From the NCBI GenBank assembly GCA_943736015.1, contig OX031070.1:39982173-40046172 (forward strand): 64,000 nt of DNA, in the 5' to 3' direction. The position numbers and the translations under genes were made by a program. The notes under the pieces were generated by a model, which ran no database searches, had not been told where the DNA came from, and saw nothing but the letters and a program-made list of their open reading frames with translations. Positions 31,001 to 38,012 of this stretch are shown piece after piece; the stretch's first letter is position 1; each line of letters opens with the position of its first letter. The DNA comes from Tridacna crocea (taxonomy: Eukaryota > Mollusca > Bivalvia > Cardiida > Cardiidae).

Positions 31001-33155
31001 GCTGGTGACCAGCATTTTCTCCTTTTCCCACAGTGTTTTCTACCCTTCCCAGAACAAATTTCAATTTCTCAGTCACCTTTATTTTGTCAGCTGCAAATGC
31101 TTTCAATTTGAACCAGTCTAAAATTTTGTCGTTTGGTAATGAGTTAACCCTTTACCAAGCGACAAAATTTTAGACTGGTCCAGATTGTAAGCACTTGCAG
31201 AGGACGATAGAAATGTAACTCGAAATTTGACAAGTATTTGTTTCCAGAAAGGTAGAAAACATTGTGGGAAAAGGAGAAAATGCTGGTTACCAGCATTTTC
31301 TCCTTTTCCCACAAAGTTTTCAAAAAGCTTCTATCTCAGGGTCGTAAAAACCAGGGATTGTTTGGTAATGGGTTAACCCTTTACCCCATGAGGCATTTCT
31401 ATGGTATCTCTAATTGACCCTAAATAACAGCAAGGATGAAGCTATTTCTTATGTGTATATAACACCTTTTGATAGCATAGAAAACATTGTGGCAAAAGGT
31501 GAAATTGCTCGTCACAAGCAATTTCACCTTTTGCCACAATGTTTTCCAAAGGCTCCTGCAAGCAATGTGTAGAAATGAGTATCTATGGAGTAAAGGGTTA
31601 AAGAAGATAATATGTCCTTTTTCAACTATGTTTTCAAAATACTTCTTTCTTAGGGTTGTTAAATCTTCGGCAAAGGATAAATGCCTCATTTTATTTTGCA
31701 GGGGAGATAAATCCAGCCTTCAGTGAAGAGTCGATCCCGTCAAAGATAAACAGTCACACAGTAAGACATGGAAGTTCTACTAGTGAACACAACGTCATTC
31801 CTAACCAGGGACCAGAGATACGTATCATAAAGCCTAGTATGAGAAAGAATTTTCAGAAGACTCAGATGGTAACAGGGTGTGAATGTTCTCCAACTCCAGA
31901 TATTGTCAGCGATTGCAGTCTTTCTGCAAGGAAACTGGACTGTGAGAAAGATTCTGGTAGCCTCAAACTTTGTAATGATTTAATTCCAGGATTTCGGTCA
32001 GATTCTTGTAATGAAAATGAGCTGACAGACTATCCAGTGGTTAAATTGGATCATAATGGTGAAGCAAATACCAAGCTTCCAAGTCAGTTTATGGAGAAAA
32101 TGAGATTTGAGGGAAAGTCACACTATGACCATCAGGGTCAAGTAAACAAGCATATGAAGAGGTCAAAGGGAAGAACAAAACTGGTGATCCCAAGCACAAT
32201 ATTGGACAGTGTTGGTGGTCTGGACGAGGATCATACATATGAGAGTATAACTTCAGTTTTGACAGATGGGATAGACAGACAAGGTTCTATTGATATTGTG
32301 TCTGAAAATTCCGGACCACAAGATTGGCACCAAAAATTGTCTGACAGTGATCATACCTATGAGAGCATTGTGTCAAAAAGCTGTGAGGATTTGATTAATT
32401 CAATCACTAAATCACCTACAACAGAGCTACCTGCAGTGCATATTGAGCCTTTCAATGAAAATCATGAAACAGACAAATCTTTAATAAGTTCCAAAAGGAG
32501 GTCATCCGATTCAGACACAGCTGTTGTAATAATTGGTCGCAAAGTTTCCTGGAGATACCGGCCTACGCTTCCATCAGGATATGATAACTCTTCAAACACA
32601 CAAACTAGACTGCCTGACATTTATAAATCACCAAGTAAGAGCAGGAGGAACAGTTTAGAGAGATACAGTCCATTTCCAAGTTCAAAAAGACTGGCATTTA
32701 AATCTCCATTTAAACTGGCATCTTCTCCAAGATTCCCATCAATGCAAGTGAAGTCGGGAAATTTAAAGCCAACTCTCTATACTGAACTTCTTAATTCTGC
32801 TTCTAAAAGTATTGGCATAGAGAATTTTAACCTTGATACCCCTGAAATGAAGGTCAAAGATAGTCCAAAAGTATTCACCATAGATTCAACAGTATATCTA
32901 TCGCCATTAGATCCCTTAGATAATGCCAGCAATGTATCTGCCCGCTTCAAGGACAATCAGGTCATATCATTTAACTCACCACAAATGTATTACTGCACAC
33001 CAATGAATCAAAGGCTTACAAAAGACTATGGACCAATCAGGAAGAGTCTACCTTCTTTGCCAGATGACCTTGACCTTGTGATAGAAAAGCACTGCAGTAA
33101 AGAAATTCATGCAACCTCGACTCCAGCAGTTGAAGGTCAGAGTTTTGACCTTTGA
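18968..33155 (+). CDS. Unnamed single-pass membrane protein with long cytoplasmic tail (six exons)
   Basis: I do not recognise the family. Coding exons are 18968-19056, 21529-21664, 22917-22995, 27352-27413, 29108-29267 and 31702-33155. All have AG/GT borders, and the phases (2,0,1,0,1) join without a break: 1,980 nt, 659 residues plus stop. Exon 1 encodes a hydrophobic segment (VIGVSLCASLSLLLFNCL) followed by RCHRK, a membrane anchor with a positive inside flank. Next comes a charged stretch (EEQLQQKYFEKFRKKHMKAR), then about 580 residues rich in Ser, Thr, Asn and Pro that look disordered. The tail repeats DHTYQTI, DHTYESI and DHTYESI; each fits the YxxΦ sorting or SH2-type tyrosine pattern. 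There are many S-P sites (KSPSK, KSPFK, DSPK, LSPLD) and a basic KRRSSDSD site. The first ATG is at 18983, which would give 654 residues with almost no ectodomain. Upstream exons carrying an ectodomain may instead lie further left. Function is unknown; a receptor or adaptor-like membrane protein is inference. Confidence 0.75.
19066..19295 (+). mobile_element. TH-A variant 2 MITE, complete
   Basis: TTAA both ends; the long arm is of the CATTTCATATGAGCCACATT type that marks variant 2. Inserted 9 nt after the splice donor of the preceding exon. Confidence 0.85.
19296..19676. other. Intron sequence, no feature seen
   Basis: AT-rich, no repeat match within the window. Confidence 0.4.
19677..19896 (+). 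mobile_element. TH-C hairpin MITE, complete
   Basis: CCCTTTACTCCATAGATACT start, TGGGGTAAAGGGTTAA end. Core stem GAAAACATTGTGGCAAA...; loop enlarged (GCTGGGGTTTGAGC). Confidence 0.85.
20032..21056. mobile_element. TA-flanked 1-kb DNA transposon, non-autonomous
   Basis: TA at both ends; imperfect TIRs GAGCGTTGTCGAGTATTC and GAGCGGTATCGGGTATATTC. A 17-nt internal inverted repeat (GACGTGTCCGAAAACTA) pairs 20065-20081 with 20850-20870. No transposase frame seen. Family assignment to the Tc1/mariner group rests only on TA. Confidence 0.6.
21057..21528. other. Intron sequence, no feature seen
   Basis: No repeat or conserved coding sequence recognised before the 21529 exon. Confidence 0.4.
21529..21664 (+). 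CDS. Gene 1 exon: juxtamembrane charged helix
   Basis: Joins TT|G of the previous exon to give LRCHRKLTEEQLQQKYFEKF and a basic stretch ending VIRSRTESQ. High Glu, Lys and Arg content predicts a helix next to the membrane. The donor GTATTT is followed at once by the TTAA end of a TH element at 21671. Confidence 0.72.
21671..21881 (+). mobile_element. TH-A variant 2 MITE, stem worn
   Basis: TTAA at 21671, six nt after the last base of the exon. Long arm CAATTTGAGCCACATTGAAA; core GCTGATTTTTACCAGC. Confidence 0.78.
22195..22409 (+). mobile_element. TH-A hairpin MITE
   Basis: Left TTAA and core intact; long arm shortened by about 15 nt. Confidence 0.83.
22493..22690 (+). mobile_element. TH-A remnant
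   Basis: Core AAAATACTGGTTACCAGC survives with one stem side; arms recognisable only in part. Confidence 0.5.
22693..22855 (-). mobile_element. TH-A remnant, reverse
   Basis: GGAAAAGGAGAAAATT and AATTTTCTCCTTTTCC remain around an altered loop. Confidence 0.5.
22917..22995 (+). CDS. Gene 1 exon: first DHTY motif
   Basis: Acceptor CCATAG, donor GTAATG, ends in phase 1. Encodes MSGISCDVDHTYQTIKSTCA and then QDTASN. The DHTYQTI motif recurs as DHTYESI twice in the last exon, which links this small exon to the same protein. Confidence 0.68.
23032..23179 (+). mobile_element. TH-A partial, short-arm side
   Basis: ATTACCACACAATCCCTACT start; core second side decayed; TH-B begins at its right edge. 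Confidence 0.65.
23180..23409 (-). mobile_element. TH-B hairpin MITE, complete
   Basis: TTAA both ends, core GCTCGTTACGAGC. Confidence 0.87.
23535..23800 (+). mobile_element. tRNA-derived SINE
   Basis: A-box TGGCTCAGTGG and B-box GTTCAATACC stand about 40 nt apart, as in a tRNA-type Pol III promoter. The body ends TGACCTTAGCTGTGAAAGTG and GTTAAACCCCAATACAA, a tail shared with the 28.4-kb fragment. Confidence 0.8.
23872..24031. mobile_element. 160-bp foldback MITE (CCAGGGCCCATATTCAC ends)
   Basis: Nearly the whole element is one inverted repeat, CCAGGGCCCATATTCACA to GGTGAATATGGGCCCTGG. Relatives at 30132, 45153 and 63105. Confidence 0.82.
24032..24305. other. Intron sequence, no feature seen
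   Basis: No repeat match found. Confidence 0.35.
24306..24945 (+). mobile_element. Helentron-like element 4, left part, decayed
   Basis: Starts near AAGGTGAGATTTTGTGATTG, then worn units resembling element 5 (CTTGAAATTTGGTC AGAATGTTTTGTCTTGATGA). Separated from its right part at 26560 by other insertions. Confidence 0.5.
25048..25595. mobile_element. TTAA-flanked MITE with AGGTGG ends
   Basis: TTAA then AGGTGGGTATTTAG at left; CTGAAGGGCCACCT then TTAA at right. Internal near-palindrome around GGCTACGTAGCCCC. First link of a chain of TTAA elements. Confidence 0.5.
25592..25963. mobile_element. TTAA-flanked MITE with GGTAAGACCTGTGTAATG ends
   Basis: Inverted ends AAGGTAAGACCTGTGTAATG and CCATTACACAGGTCTTACCT, bordered by TTAA on both sides. 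It shares TTAA with its left and right neighbours. Confidence 0.72.
25960..26399 (-). mobile_element. TH-A MITE split by another TH-A
   Basis: Left piece 25960-26000 (ending CCAATCCAAA), right piece from 26228 (AAGCATTTGCAGG). Together they form one ordinary copy containing a single TTAA; the inserted copy sits between. Right end has lost GGTAAAGGG. Confidence 0.85.
26001..26227 (-). mobile_element. TH-A MITE nested in TH-A
   Basis: Complete copy with TTAA at 26001 and 26224, inserted into the long arm of the outer copy. The host site has TTAA once; the filled site has it twice. Confidence 0.9.
26560..27336 (+). mobile_element. Helentron-like element 4, right part, decayed
   Basis: Worn units (GTACACTCTAAGGTC, ACTTTAGAGGGCACATTTTC) then CAGGTGAGCAGTTTAGGACA and CCTCTTGTT. 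A TH-A sits inside at 27026. Its end is 15 nt from the next exon. Confidence 0.6.
27026..27253 (-). mobile_element. TH-A hairpin MITE inside a Helentron-like element
   Basis: TTAA both ends; core AAAATGCTGGTTATCAAC. Confidence 0.83.
27352..27413 (+). CDS. Gene 1 exon: acidic segment
   Basis: A 62-nt exon between CTCTTTTAG and GTAACA, completing a phase-1 codon. Encodes DGVGNVDDHSFFDDSFQTVV plus E, strongly acidic. The acceptor's pyrimidine tract abuts the CCTCTTGTT end of a decayed Helentron-like element. Confidence 0.62.
27562..27784 (+). mobile_element. TH MITE, diverged
   Basis: TTACCATACAATCCCGGG start, core AAATTGCTGATAACCAG, right TTAA shared with TH-B at 27781. 27525-27561 is a long-arm end of another copy. 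Confidence 0.65.
27781..28008 (+). mobile_element. TH-B hairpin MITE, complete
   Basis: TTAA both ends; core GCTCGTAACGAGC. Confidence 0.88.
28039..28266 (-). mobile_element. TH-A hairpin MITE
   Basis: Left TTAA, intact core apart from CATCTTCTTC on one side; right TTAA lost. Confidence 0.82.
28370..28650 (+). mobile_element. TH-A remnant split by a SINE fragment
   Basis: Core right side and part of the long arm at 28380-28431, the rest (ATTTGTTCTCAGC ... AAAATTTGTCATTT) after 28585. Confidence 0.55.
28432..28572 (+). mobile_element. 5'-truncated SINE with target duplication
   Basis: Matches the 3' half of the 23.5-kb SINE (GAGAAAGCCAGGAAACACAT ... GTTAAACTCCAATACAA). Flanked by 12-bp direct repeats ATCAATTGATTC at 28420 and 28573. 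Confidence 0.85.
28796..29040 (+). repeat. Fragment of a dispersed mollusc-type repeat
   Basis: ATTCCCCACCAAAGGCAGAG then GTTGTCCGTCC and TCCATCTGGAACAATATCTC: the pattern of another minisatellite-bearing family; single unit only. Confidence 0.4.
29108..29267 (+). CDS. Gene 1 exon: Ser/Asn-rich segment
   Basis: Acceptor TTTCCAG, donor GTATCT, phase 0 in and phase 1 out. Encodes a low-complexity Ser/Asn/Gln-rich piece (ASSYNTTGLTDGKSNGNLLS ... FQQQNRQSSSSAPILE) typical of a disordered tail. Confidence 0.66.
29354..29560 (-). mobile_element. TH-A hairpin MITE, diverged
   Basis: Core AAAATGCTGGTTGTCAGC with good stem; arms worn. Confidence 0.65.
29569..29774 (+). mobile_element. TH-A hairpin MITE
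   Basis: TTAA left, core GCTGGTTACTAGC, long arm missing about 20 nt. Confidence 0.8.
29928..30131. mobile_element. TH-D MITE, complete
   Basis: TTAACCCTTAAAGTGCTG left and GCGCATTTAGGGTTAA right. Central dyad GATCCAAGATCAGACTGCAG / GTCTGATCTTGATCTATGC. Same TTAA plus CCCTT plan as TH-A to C but a different hairpin. Confidence 0.65.
30132..30278. mobile_element. Foldback MITE (23.9-kb family), decayed
   Basis: Worn AGAACATTCTTTAT... TTGGTTTAGCC ... AAGAATGATTCTTGATTATG. Confidence 0.45.
30304..30578. mobile_element. 275-bp foldback MITE (GGCTTGCAACACGC ends)
   Basis: ATATGGCTTGCAACACGCAA and CGCGTGTTGCAAGCCATATA are inverted; pairing goes on through GGGGCA.TC.GACATTT and AAAGCGTTGT. More GC-rich inside than its surroundings. 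Confidence 0.82.
30584..30639 (-). mobile_element. TH-A long-arm fragment
   Basis: AAAATTTTAGACTTGTCC to TTACAGACGAC; interrupted by the next TH copy. Confidence 0.6.
30640..30870 (+). mobile_element. TH-A variant 2 MITE
   Basis: CTAACCCTTTACCACAC start, intact core (GCTGGTAATCAGC), end AGAGAGTTAA. Confidence 0.8.
30920..31147 (+). mobile_element. TH-A hairpin MITE, complete
   Basis: TTAATCCTTTCCCAAACAAT left; GGTAATGAGTTAA right; core centre GGTGACC. Confidence 0.88.
31144..31376 (-). mobile_element. TH-A hairpin MITE, complete
   Basis: Shares TTAA with both neighbours; opposite orientation to the preceding copy. Confidence 0.88.
31373..31601 (-). mobile_element. TH-C hairpin MITE, complete
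   Basis: CCCTTTACCCCATGAGGC left, GGAGTAAAGGGTTAA right; stem CATTGTGGCAAAAGGTGAAA perfect around GCTCGTCACAAGC. Confidence 0.88.
31608..31680 (-). mobile_element. TH-A short-arm remnant
   Basis: GTTTTCAAAATACTTCTTTC then TTAGGGTTGTTAAA, ending about 20 nt before the last gene 1 exon. Confidence 0.5.
31702..33155 (+). CDS. Gene 1 last coding exon
   Basis: An open stretch of 484 codons to TGA at 33153, far longer than any other open frame here, and with ordinary codon use. The frame is also open upstream of the acceptor TTTTATTTTGCAG, but the phase-1 join to the 29108-29267 exon is exact. It holds two DHTYESI motifs about 40 residues apart, many S-P sites, and a C-terminus ending VEGQSFDL. 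A possible AATAAA poly(A) signal is at 33164, only 9 nt after the stop. Confidence 0.8.
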
Positions 33156-33183
33156 CATTGGACAATAAATCATAATTTATACA
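33156..33183 (+). other. Start of gene 1 3' UTR with AATAAA
   Basis: AATAAA at 33164-33169 lies unusually close to the stop codon. Immediately afterwards comes half of a TH-A element (33184). Either the 3' UTR is extremely short or the real end is further downstream. Confidence 0.4.
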
Positions 33184-33278
33184 GTTAACCCATTACCACA
33201 AAATCCCTTCTTTTAACGACCCTGAGAAAGAAGCCTATAGAAAACATTGTGGAAAAAGGAGAAAATGCTGGTAACCAG
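33184..33278 (+). mobile_element. TH-A half ending at hairpin centre
   Basis: Short arm and first stem side to GCTGGTAACCAG, then unrelated sequence. Lies in the gene 1 3' region. Confidence 0.78.
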
Positions 33279-33519
33279 TGTGAGACTTCAGAGGAAGACA
33301 AGTATTATTGAGGAGAATTGCAGTGCCATGATTTTGGGGCTATGTCCCTTTAAAAAGTTTTTAGTCTCAAGGTTTTTTTGGAGCATTAATCAAGCTGTAT
33401 TAATTTCACAGGTGGAAAGTTGTTTCTGAAGATGTGTTCAGTACATAAGAATGATAAATCTACCTTCCATGTTTTTTTTATTTATTGCTCTTTGTTGTTT
33501 TTTAGATTTTTTTTCCGTC

Positions 33520-34250
33520 TGATGTAATAAGCGATTACACTTGAGGTATGTAAGAAAAGTGTACATTGTTAAAGTTTTTTATGGTACTTTGTATTTAGCA
33601 TTATCTGAAAATAATTCTTAAATCTAGCAGTTTACACTTTAAACCAGCCTACAATAAGGTAATCATTTAAAGTCTGTGTTTGTAGTCAGATTTTCATAAA
33701 ACTTGGACAGTTTCTTTTCATCATTGACAGTCTGACAGATTAAACAGAATCAGACAATTATTTGGGGAAAAGCTGCTGTTTAAAGTTGAACATTTGCATT
33801 TCTTTTGTATATCTTATAGTCTGCATTTGTGGTCAGATTTTAATGAAATTTGCAGTTTCTCTTAATAACAATAGCTTGAACCCTATTGATTTTGAGCCAT
33901 ATCCCACATTTAAAATGAAAATGTATATTTCTTGTTTATGTGATTAAATAAGTCATTTGTACACGTATCATGAAGGGTTCAATCCCTATCGAAAATTAAG
34001 AAAATCCATCATTCAGTTGAGGAAGAGCAGCTGTTTGCTGACTTAGTAATTTTTTTTTTTTTTTAACCAAGTCCACATTATTGGTCCTATTTCTTTAAAA
34101 CTTGCAGAAATTGTTGAATGCAATGAGTACCAAAACCTAAGTAACTTTGACTGCATTCAAAACAAGTGATTTTGGGAAATTGTACCTTCATTAATTCACT
34201 GTTTGTTTAATTCACCATACCTACTTATTGATTATAATGCTGCCTAAATG
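33520..34250 (+). repeat. Decayed minisatellite, about 150-bp unit
   Basis: AGTCTGTGTTTGTAGTCAGA at 33671 and AGTCTGCATTTGTGGTCAGA at 33821, with a third weaker match near 34071. Worn relic of the array-type elements. Confidence 0.45.
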
Positions 34251-34311
34251 GATTCAAGCCCAGTCGCAAACTGCATTTGGATTTTTGGATTTGGACAATT
34301 CCATTTTTTTT

Positions 34312-36350
34312 AGCTCACCTGAGCACGAAGTGCTCATGGTGAGCTATTGTGATCGTGCTGTGTCCGGCGTCCGTCGTGCGTCGTCCGTCGTCCGTCGTCA
34401 ACTTTTTACCTTGTGTACGCTCTACAGGCCACAGTTTTGGTCGGATACTCATGAAAGTTGGTCAGGATGTTTGTCTCGATGAAATCTCGGACGAGTTCGA
34501 AAGTGGGTCATATGGGGTCAAAAACTAGGTCACTAGGTCAAATCTTAGAAAAACCTTGTGTACGCTCTAGAGGCCGCATTTTGAGTCGGATACTCATGAA
34601 AGTTGGTCAGGATGTTTGTCTCGATGATATCTCGGACGAGTTTGAAAATGGGTCATGTGGGGTCAAAAACTAGGTCACTAGGTCAAATCTTAGAAAAACC
34701 TTGTGTACGCTCTAGAGGCCGCATTTTGAGTCGGATACTCATGAAAGTTGGTCAGGATGTTTGTCTGGATGATATCTCGGACGAGTTCGAAAATGGGTCA
34801 CGTGGGGTCAAAAACTAGGTCACTAGGTCAAATCTTAGAAAAACCTTGTATACGCTCTAGAGGCCGCATTTTCAGTTGGATACTGATGAAAGTTGGCCAG
34901 GATGTTTGTCTGGATGATATCTCGGACGAGTTCGAAAGTGGGTCACGTGGGGTCAAAAACTAGGTCACCAGGTCAACTCTTAGAAAAACCTTGTGTACGC
35001 TCTAGAGGCCGCATTTTCAGTCGGATACTCATGAAAGTTGGTCAGGATGTTTGTCTGGATGATATCTTGGACGAGTTCGAAAGTGGGTCACGTGGGGTCA
35101 AAAACTAGGTCACCAGGTCAAATCTTTGAAAAACCTTGTGTACACTCTAGAGGCCACATTTTCAGTCGGATACTCATGTAAGTTGGTCAGGATTTTTGTC
35201 TGGATGATATCTCGGACGAGATCGAAAGTGGGTCACGTGGGGTCAAAAACTAGGTCACCAGGTCAAATCTTAGAAAAACCTTTTGTACGCTCTAGAGGCC
35301 ACATTTTCAGTCGGATACTCATGAAAGTTGGTCAGGATGTTTGTCTGGATGATATCTCGGACAATTTCGAAAATGGGTCACGTGGGGTCAAAAACTAGGT
35401 CACTAGGTCAAATCTTAGAAAAACCTTTTGTATGCTCTAGAGGCCACATTTTCAGTCGGATACTCATGAAAGTTGGTCAGGATGTTTGTCTCGATGATAT
35501 CTCGGACGAGTTTGAAAATGGGTCACGTGGGGTCAAAAACTAGGTCACTAGGTCAAATCTTAGAAAAACCTTGTGTACGCTCTAGAGGCCACATTTTCAG
35601 TTGGATACTCATGAAAGTTGGTCAGAATGTTTGTCTTGATGATATCTCAGACAGGTTTGAAAATGGGTCATTGGGGGTTAAAAACTAGGTCACCAGGTCA
35701 AATCTTAGAAAAACCTTGTATATGCTCTGGATGCCATATTTTCAGTCCAACACTCTTGAAAATTAGTCAGAATGTTTGCCTTTATAATATCTTGGATGAG
35801 TTTGAAAATGGGTCATGTTGGGTCAAAAACTGGGTCAATAGGTCAAATGTTATAAACACCTTTTGTATGCTCTGGAGGACACATTTTCAGTCTGATACTC
35901 CTAAAACTTGTTCATAATATTTGTCCTGGTGATACCTTGAATGAGTTTGAAAATGGGTCATGTGGAGTCAAAAACTAGGTCAATAGGTCAAATATTAGAA
36001 AAACCTTGTGTACACTCCAGAGGCTACATTTTCTGCCTGATACTCTTCAGACTTGGTCAGAATGTTTGTTTTTGGTGATGTCTCAAAAGAGTTTGATAAT
36101 GGGTATTTGTCGGGTCCAAAACTAGGTCACTTGATGAAATCTTAGAAAAACCTTTTGTACACTGTAGAGGCCACATTTTCAGTCCAATACTCATGAAACT
36201 TGGCCAGAATATTTGTCTTATTGATATCTCAAAAGTGTTTGATGATGGGTAATGTCTGATAAAAAACTAGGTCACTGGGAAACTAGATGGTGCATGTTTG
36301 ATCAATAAACTCAGGTGAGCGATTTCAGGGCCATCATGGCCCTCTTGTTT
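34312..36350 (+). mobile_element. Helentron-like minisatellite element 5 (145-bp unit)
   Basis: AGCTCACCTGAGCACGAAGT hairpin start; CAGGTGAGCG, GGGCCATCATGGCCC hairpin and TCTTGTT end. About twelve 145-bp units; the first eight are nearly identical (GGATACTCATGAAAGTTGGT every 145 bp), later ones decay. Open frames of about 71 codons in each unit are by-products: 145 is not a multiple of 3. Confidence 0.82.
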
Positions 36351-36391
36351 TCTGATGATAAAGAGTTAATATTATTATAAATTGATATTGC

Positions 36392-36626
36392 TTAATCCTT
36401 TACCAAACAACAAAATTTTAGACTAGTCCAAATAGAAAGCATTAAATTTTGCAGACGACCAAGTGAAAGTGACTGAAAATTTGAAATTCATTTTGTGAAA
36501 GTTACAAAAAATAGTGGGAAAAGGACAAAATGCTGGTTACCAGCATTTTCTCCTTTTCCTACAGTGTTTTCAAAAGGCTTCTTTCTCAGGAGCGTCAAAA
36601 GTAGGGATTGTGTGGTAATGGGTTAA
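36392..36626 (-). mobile_element. TH-A hairpin MITE, complete
   Basis: TTAA both ends; long arm has a small ATTAAATTTT insertion. Confidence 0.86.
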
Positions 36627-36664
36627 GGTTCTTTTCCCAATTTATTGGTTACAATATGTACTAA

Positions 36665-36879
36665 TTCTATACTAGACTACAAAATTTTACACTTGTCCGA
36701 CGTGAGGTACTCTCAGACAAAATTCCATATGCTGCTCAAGTGATGGGGGTTTGTCTATAAACAGGAAGAAAACATTGAGGGCAACATAGAAAATGCTGGT
36801 AATTGGCATTTCTACAATGTTTTCAAAATTCTTCGATCTCATGATTATTAAAACAGAGGATTGTTTGGTAAAGGGTTAA
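36665..36879 (-). mobile_element. TH-A remnant
   Basis: AAAATTTTACACTTGTCC start, core worn, end GGTAAAGGGTTAA. Confidence 0.6.
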
Positions 36880-37087
36880 ATCAAACAATTTGACAGGAGA
36901 TTTCTTACATTTTTATTATTGTAAATTTGTTTATATATGTTTGTAAATTTGTAAATAGTGCTGGGGAAGAAAATAATATGTTCTTTTACAAAAGATTATT
37001 TTCATATAAATGGTTGTGATGTTGCAATGACTTACTCTGAAAAAGTTTAGGACATCAGAGAGTGGGAGTGGCTAATACAAGCAATGA

Positions 37088-37316
37088 TATAACCCTTTCC
37101 CAAACGACAAATTTTGGACTCTTCCAAACGTAAAGAGTTTGCAGACGACAATTTTAGATTTTGAGAAAATGGCAGAAAGTTTTCAATAATAGTAGAAAAC
37201 ACTGTGGGAAAAGGAGAAATTGCTCGTTACGAGCAATTTCTCCTTTTCCCACAGTGTTTTCAAAAGACTTTTACTGCAGACACGTAAAAATCAGGGCTTG
37301 TTTGGGAAAGGGTTAA
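37088..37316 (-). mobile_element. TH-B hairpin MITE, complete
   Basis: CCCTTTCCCAAACGAC start, perfect GCTCGTTACGAGC core, right TTAA shared with next copy. Confidence 0.88.
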
Positions 37317-37539
37317 CTCTACAAACACAGTCCCGACTTAACAACCCTAACAAAAGAGGCCTTTTGAAAACATTGTGGGAAAAGGAGAAAATGCTGGTAA
37401 CCAGCATTTTCTCCTTTTCCCACAATGTTTTTTACCCTTCCCAAATCAAATTTCAATTTTTGATTCACGCTTATTCTGTTGTCTGCAAATGCTTTCAATT
37501 TGAACTAGTCTAAAATTTTGTCGTTTGGTAAAGAGTTAA
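37313..37539 (+). mobile_element. TH-A hairpin MITE, complete
   Basis: Joined to TH-B by one TTAA; core perfect. Confidence 0.88.
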
Positions 37540-37796
37540 ACTGAAAAGTTATGGAGTGAGAGCTATATATAGATCAGGACACATAGATATGTGAAAATAT
37601 CATACAAGTTACCGGTATAAATGTTGAAACCTTAGACAAGGAAAAAACACCTTATTCATCGTACCTTGAAATGGGAATTTTGGTACTTTGAAAGAATCTG
37701 ATTGGTCAGTGAAACTTAGATATGGGATTCTGAAAAAATGCTGAGCTGAGTATATGTATTGACAAATCAGATTTGTTCATTATAATCACCGCTGTG

Positions 37797-38012
37797 TTAA
37801 CTCCTTACCAAATGTCAAAATTTTTAGCTTATCCAAATCGAAAGCATTAATTTGCAGACAACAAAGTAAAAGTGACTGAAAATTTGAAATTTGTTCTGTG
37901 AAGTGTAGAAAACATTGTGGGAAAAGGAGCATTTTCTACTTTTTCCACAATGTTTTCTAATGGTTCCGTTCTAAGGGTGGTTAAAAGTATGGATTGTCTG
38001 GTAATGGGTTAA
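37797..38012 (-). mobile_element. TH-A MITE in tandem duplication, unit 1
   Basis: TTAA both ends; stem shortened on both sides (GGGAAAAGGAGCATTTTCTA). Confidence 0.82.

Noticed and set aside
34458-35917. Series of overlapping 71-codon frames in the 145-bp array
   Set aside because: The unit is not a multiple of three, so each unit opens a new overlapping frame; it is a product of the repeat, not a gene.
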